In this document: piece after piece, positions 61,920-64,000 of the stretch
Layout of the letters: every line of letters starts with the position of its first letter
Position numbering within the stretch: position 1 is the stretch's first letter
The notes under the pieces: generated by a model
What the model was told of the DNA's origin: nothing
Databases searched by the model: none
What the model saw: only the letters and a program-made list of their open reading frames with translations
Translations under genes and position numbers: made by a program
Source of the DNA: Neobacillus cucumis
GTDB lineage: Bacteria; Bacillota; Bacilli; Bacillales; Cytobacillaceae
Length of the DNA stretch: 64,000 nt
Reading direction: 5' to 3'
NCBI RefSeq assembly: GCF_016908975.1
Contig: NZ_JAFBEX010000007.1
Coordinates: 218,879 to 282,878 of the forward strand

Positions 61920-62390
61920 GTGTGGTTCTTAATACTAACGGTTATTGTACTTAATACCGTGTTCTGGTTAATGCCTAAGAAGCTGACTAAAACTGAGATA
62001 TTCGCAACCTGTATGTTTGCATGCGTTTTTGAGCTGATAGTGAACATCTATTTGGACCTAAAACTCGATTGGTACGGCTACTTCCAGAAAGGTCCTCAAT
62101 GGGGATCTTTAATTGTCATATTCGGCATTTATCCTGCAGCTAACGCTATTTTTCTGAATTACTATCAGTACATGAAGAATGTTGCACAGAAATTTTGGTA
62201 CATCATAGGGTGCTCGGTTTTCGCCGTAGTTTATGAGTGGTTAGCGGACAAGTCTGGATACTTTTATTACAATCAATGGAAACTTTGGTACTCTGCAGTT
62301 CTTTATCCGTTCATATTCCTGATACTGTTGGTGGTTTTGAAGTTGGTTCGAAAGCTGATTCACAGTCAGTACGAGCGTATTTCTCAATAA
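61920..62390 (+). CDS. CBO0543-family membrane protein
   Basis: 156 residues with four to five hydrophobic segments. Starts MWFLILTVIVLNTVFW; conserved-looking parts are FELIVNIYLDLKLDWYGYF, IFGIYPAANAIFLNYY and VYEWLADKSGYFYYNQWKLW. This agrees with the CBO0543 family common in spore formers; function unknown. GTG start with GTGAGGTGAC upstream. Flanked by family-3 repeat fragments. Confidence 0.7.
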   Translation: MWFLILTVIVLNTVFWLMPKKLTKTEIFATCMFACVFELIVNIYLDLKLDWYGYFQKGPQWGSLIVIFGIYPAANAIFLNYYQYMKNVAQKFWYIIGCSVFAVVYEWLADKSGYFYYNQWKLWYSAVLYPFIFLILLVVLKLVRKLIHSQYERISQ

Positions 62391-62433
62391 GCGTGTACGA
62401 GTTGACTATAAGATTGTGAAAAATTGTTCTTAA

Positions 62434-62529
62434 AAAAACGGGTGCGTGAGTGAAAGACCATTTTCTGGCAATGATCGCTGCGGCGGTCATTTTTGCTTGT
62501 TGAACTAAAGGGGCAGGTTAGTGTAATAA
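62434..62529. repeat. Interspersed repeat, family 3, copy A
   Basis: AACGGGTGCGTGAGTGAAAG, then TGATCGCTGCGGCGGTCATT, then GCTTGTTGAACTAAAGGGGC and AGGTTAGTGTAATAAC. Shares order and sequence blocks with 63797-63872. Part of the 317-base gap 62391-62707. Confidence 0.6.
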
Positions 62530-62707
62530 CCGATAAGGACATAACTAATATTCAGATGTGAATTTTAAAATGGTTATGTTTTTTTTGTAATGTACAAATA
62601 TGTGTAATTCATCATAAAGGTTTAATTCTATAAAGTGTTTCTGAGAGCAGAATTTTTAAAAATAATTTGGAAAAAATACTTTGTAAAGAAAAAAGGAGAT
62701 TGCCTTT

Positions 62708-63718
62708 ATGACAGACCACACAAAAATAAAGATGACTTCAGCAGAAATAGGAACATTGTGGAAATTGTATATGTTTGAAACCTTAAATCGGTGTATTTTG
62801 AAGTATTTTATAGCGACAGTAGATGACACTGATATACAAATGCTTATGCAAACTAAACTGGAAGCAAAAGAAAAGCGAATACAAAAAATAACATCTTTTT
62901 ATATCCAAGAAGGAATTCCCAAGCCAATGGGATACACTGATATGGATGTCAATGTTAAAGCACCTAGACTTTTTACGGATGTGTTAATGGCTCAATACAT
63001 ATTCTTTATGGCAAGGGCAGGAATGGAACAGTACGGACTTGGAATGTTTGCTTGTCCTCGTTCCGATGTACATCAATACTGTTATGAAAGCCTGACCTTT
63101 TTTACTGAAATTCAAAACAAAATTATGGATGTTCTCCTGCAAAAGGGAATTTATACTCGTGCACCATATATACCGTATCCGAAACAAGTTGATTTTGTAA
63201 AAGAACAGAGTTATTTAACAGGATGGTTTGGGGAACGGCGACCTCTTCACGCCATACAAATCACTGACTTATTTCTTAATTTGCAACGAAATGCTCTGGG
63301 AAAAGAGATAATAACTGGATTTAGCCAAACAGTAAAGTCAGAAGAAATTTGTAAATATCTGTTACGAGGGAAAAAGATTACATTGAAATTAATAGAAGAA
63401 TTCAGTTCAATTCTAAAAGACGACGAAATTTCAGTACCTGCATTTGGAGGGTTAGGTGTTACAGAATCAAAAGAAGCTCCGTTCTCAGATAAATTAATGC
63501 TTAGTTTAATTAACTTTCTAAATCACTATGCTGTTTCTGTTTGTGGCTTATCATTAAGTGAAAGCACAAGGAGAGATTTATTTGTCCATTATACAAATAT
63601 AATAGCTGAAATTGGGTTATATGCTGAAGATGGAGTCAATTTGATGATTAAAAATGGGTATATGGAAGAGCCACCAAAAACACCAGACAGAGAGGAATTG
63701 GCTAGTAGAAAAGATTAG
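62708..63718 (+). CDS. DUF3231 family protein
   Basis: 336 residues, two similar halves, each starting with an LT/MTSAEIGTLWKLYM-like or HAIQITDLFLNL-type segment and an all-helical bundle (QMLMQTKLEAKEKRIQKITS; ICKYLLRGKKITLKLIEEFS). The pattern fits the DUF3231 family frequent in Bacillus, related in layout to spore-coat CotF-like helical bundles. Function unknown. AAAGGAG before ATG. Confidence 0.82.
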   Translation: MTDHTKIKMTSAEIGTLWKLYMFETLNRCILKYFIATVDDTDIQMLMQTKLEAKEKRIQKITSFYIQEGIPKPMGYTDMDVNVKAPRLFTDVLMAQYIFFMARAGMEQYGLGMFACPRSDVHQYCYESLTFFTEIQNKIMDVLLQKGIYTRAPYIPYPKQVDFVKEQSYLTGWFGERRPLHAIQITDLFLNLQRNALGKEIITGFSQTVKSEEICKYLLRGKKITLKLIEEFSSILKDDEISVPAFGGLGVTESKEAPFSDKLMLSLINFLNHYAVSVCGLSLSESTRRDLFVHYTNIIAEIGLYAEDGVNLMIKNGYMEEPPKTPDREELASRKD

Positions 63719-63796
63719 CATCCCAGGTGTAAAACGGTGGTTATTTTTCTATCGAGGCATATTTTTTAACAAGGATAGCTACGGCTTTCTTTTTTG

Positions 63797-63872
63797 AACT
63801 AATGGGTGCAAGAGTTAAGGAAAGTGATCGCATTGGCGGTCTTTTTTCTTGTTGTACTAACTGGCGGGTTTA
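63797..63872. repeat. Interspersed repeat, family 3, copy B
   Basis: ACTAATGGGTGCAAGAGTTA, then GTGATCGCATTGGCGGTCTT, then TTCTTGTTGTACTAACTGGC. Same block order as copy A; the central part can fold (GATCGC/GGCGGTC). Confidence 0.55.
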
Positions 63873-63904
63873 GCATTCCTGTAGATCGTTATTTTTCGAC
63901 TTTG

Positions 63905-64000
63905 AAAAAAATAGGGCTCCTCAGTAAGATATGAGTATAGACACCACTCTAACTCACAACTTTAGGAGGAACCCTACTATGAAGTTTAAAATGCAAAACA
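63905..64000 (+). mobile_element. Probable left end of an insertion sequence with start of its transposase (partial)
   Basis: Ahead of the window edge, AATAGGGCTCCTCAGTAAGA marks a change of sequence character. Then TTAGGAGGAACCCTACT leads to ATG 63979 with the first codons MKFKMQN running off the window. Strong RBS, short leader and position between accessory genes suggest an IS transposase, but the family cannot be told from seven codons. Confidence 0.35.

Overview
The window looks like the chromosome of a low-GC, aerobic, endospore-forming member of the Bacillaceae (Bacillus/Neobacillus type). The grounds are strong GGAGG-type ribosome binding sites, two Ger nutrient-germinant receptor operons, a spore-kinase-like sensor, an aa3 menaquinol oxidase operon (qoxABCD), a PerR box in front of katA, and Bacillus-type riboswitches (cobalamin, FMN, yybP-ykoY). 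This is inference from gene content; no rRNA or tRNA gene lies in the window.

Layout. 0-11 kb: end of an SDR oxidoreductase, a YpzG-like small protein, a GNAT acetyltransferase, a DUF2533 protein, a PAS histidine kinase, a first germinant receptor operon (A-C-B order, minus strand), small membrane proteins, an orphan holin and a PbpF-like class A PBP. 11-18 kb: two palindromic interspersed repeats, then a minus-strand operon behind a cobalamin riboswitch. It encodes a wall-anchored protein with two DUF4430 domains plus an alpha/alpha-barrel, a DUF4430 lipoprotein, and the T, A1A2 and S parts of an ECF transporter. Together they read as a transcobalamin-like vitamin B12 capture and import system. 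18-20.4 kb: an FMN-riboswitch ribE-ribB-ribH operon without ribD or GTP cyclohydrolase II. 20.5-34.3 kb: core genes (GyrI-like protein, katA, cold-shock protein, HAD phosphatase, HesB-like protein, qoxABCD, pssA, a TerC-family protein behind a Mn riboswitch, M32 carboxypeptidase, PbpA/PbpH-type PBP).

34.4-35.3 kb holds an array of about 15.5 tandem 52-bp units, each with a 9-bp-arm dyad, between convergent genes. 35.5-40.2 kb is a xanthine dehydrogenase (puc-type) operon. 40.2-40.8 kb holds a small-RNA candidate, a second interspersed repeat and two hairpins. 41-49 kb: a radical SAM/SPASM protein, a second germinant receptor operon (A-B-C order) and a tandem corA pair whose first copy lacks the last membrane segment.

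49-64 kb is an AT-rich accessory region that reads as a defence island. It has a UvrD-like helicase overlapping an OLD-family ATPase/TOPRIM nuclease (Gabija-like), a SIR2-domain protein, and divergent from it a proteasome/HslV-like Ntn-hydrolase candidate. Next come two truncated gene remnants meeting at one breakpoint (a zinc-ribbon DUF4379-type and an Nmad3-type fragment), small membrane and lipoproteins, an ATP-dependent DNA ligase, a CBO0543-family protein, a DUF3231 protein and what looks like the left end of an insertion sequence. The SIR2/Ntn-hydrolase pair beside the Gabija-like pair is the best candidate for an undescribed system; the B12 capture operon and the 52-bp array are the next most interesting. 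All family calls were made by reading motifs by eye, without database searches.
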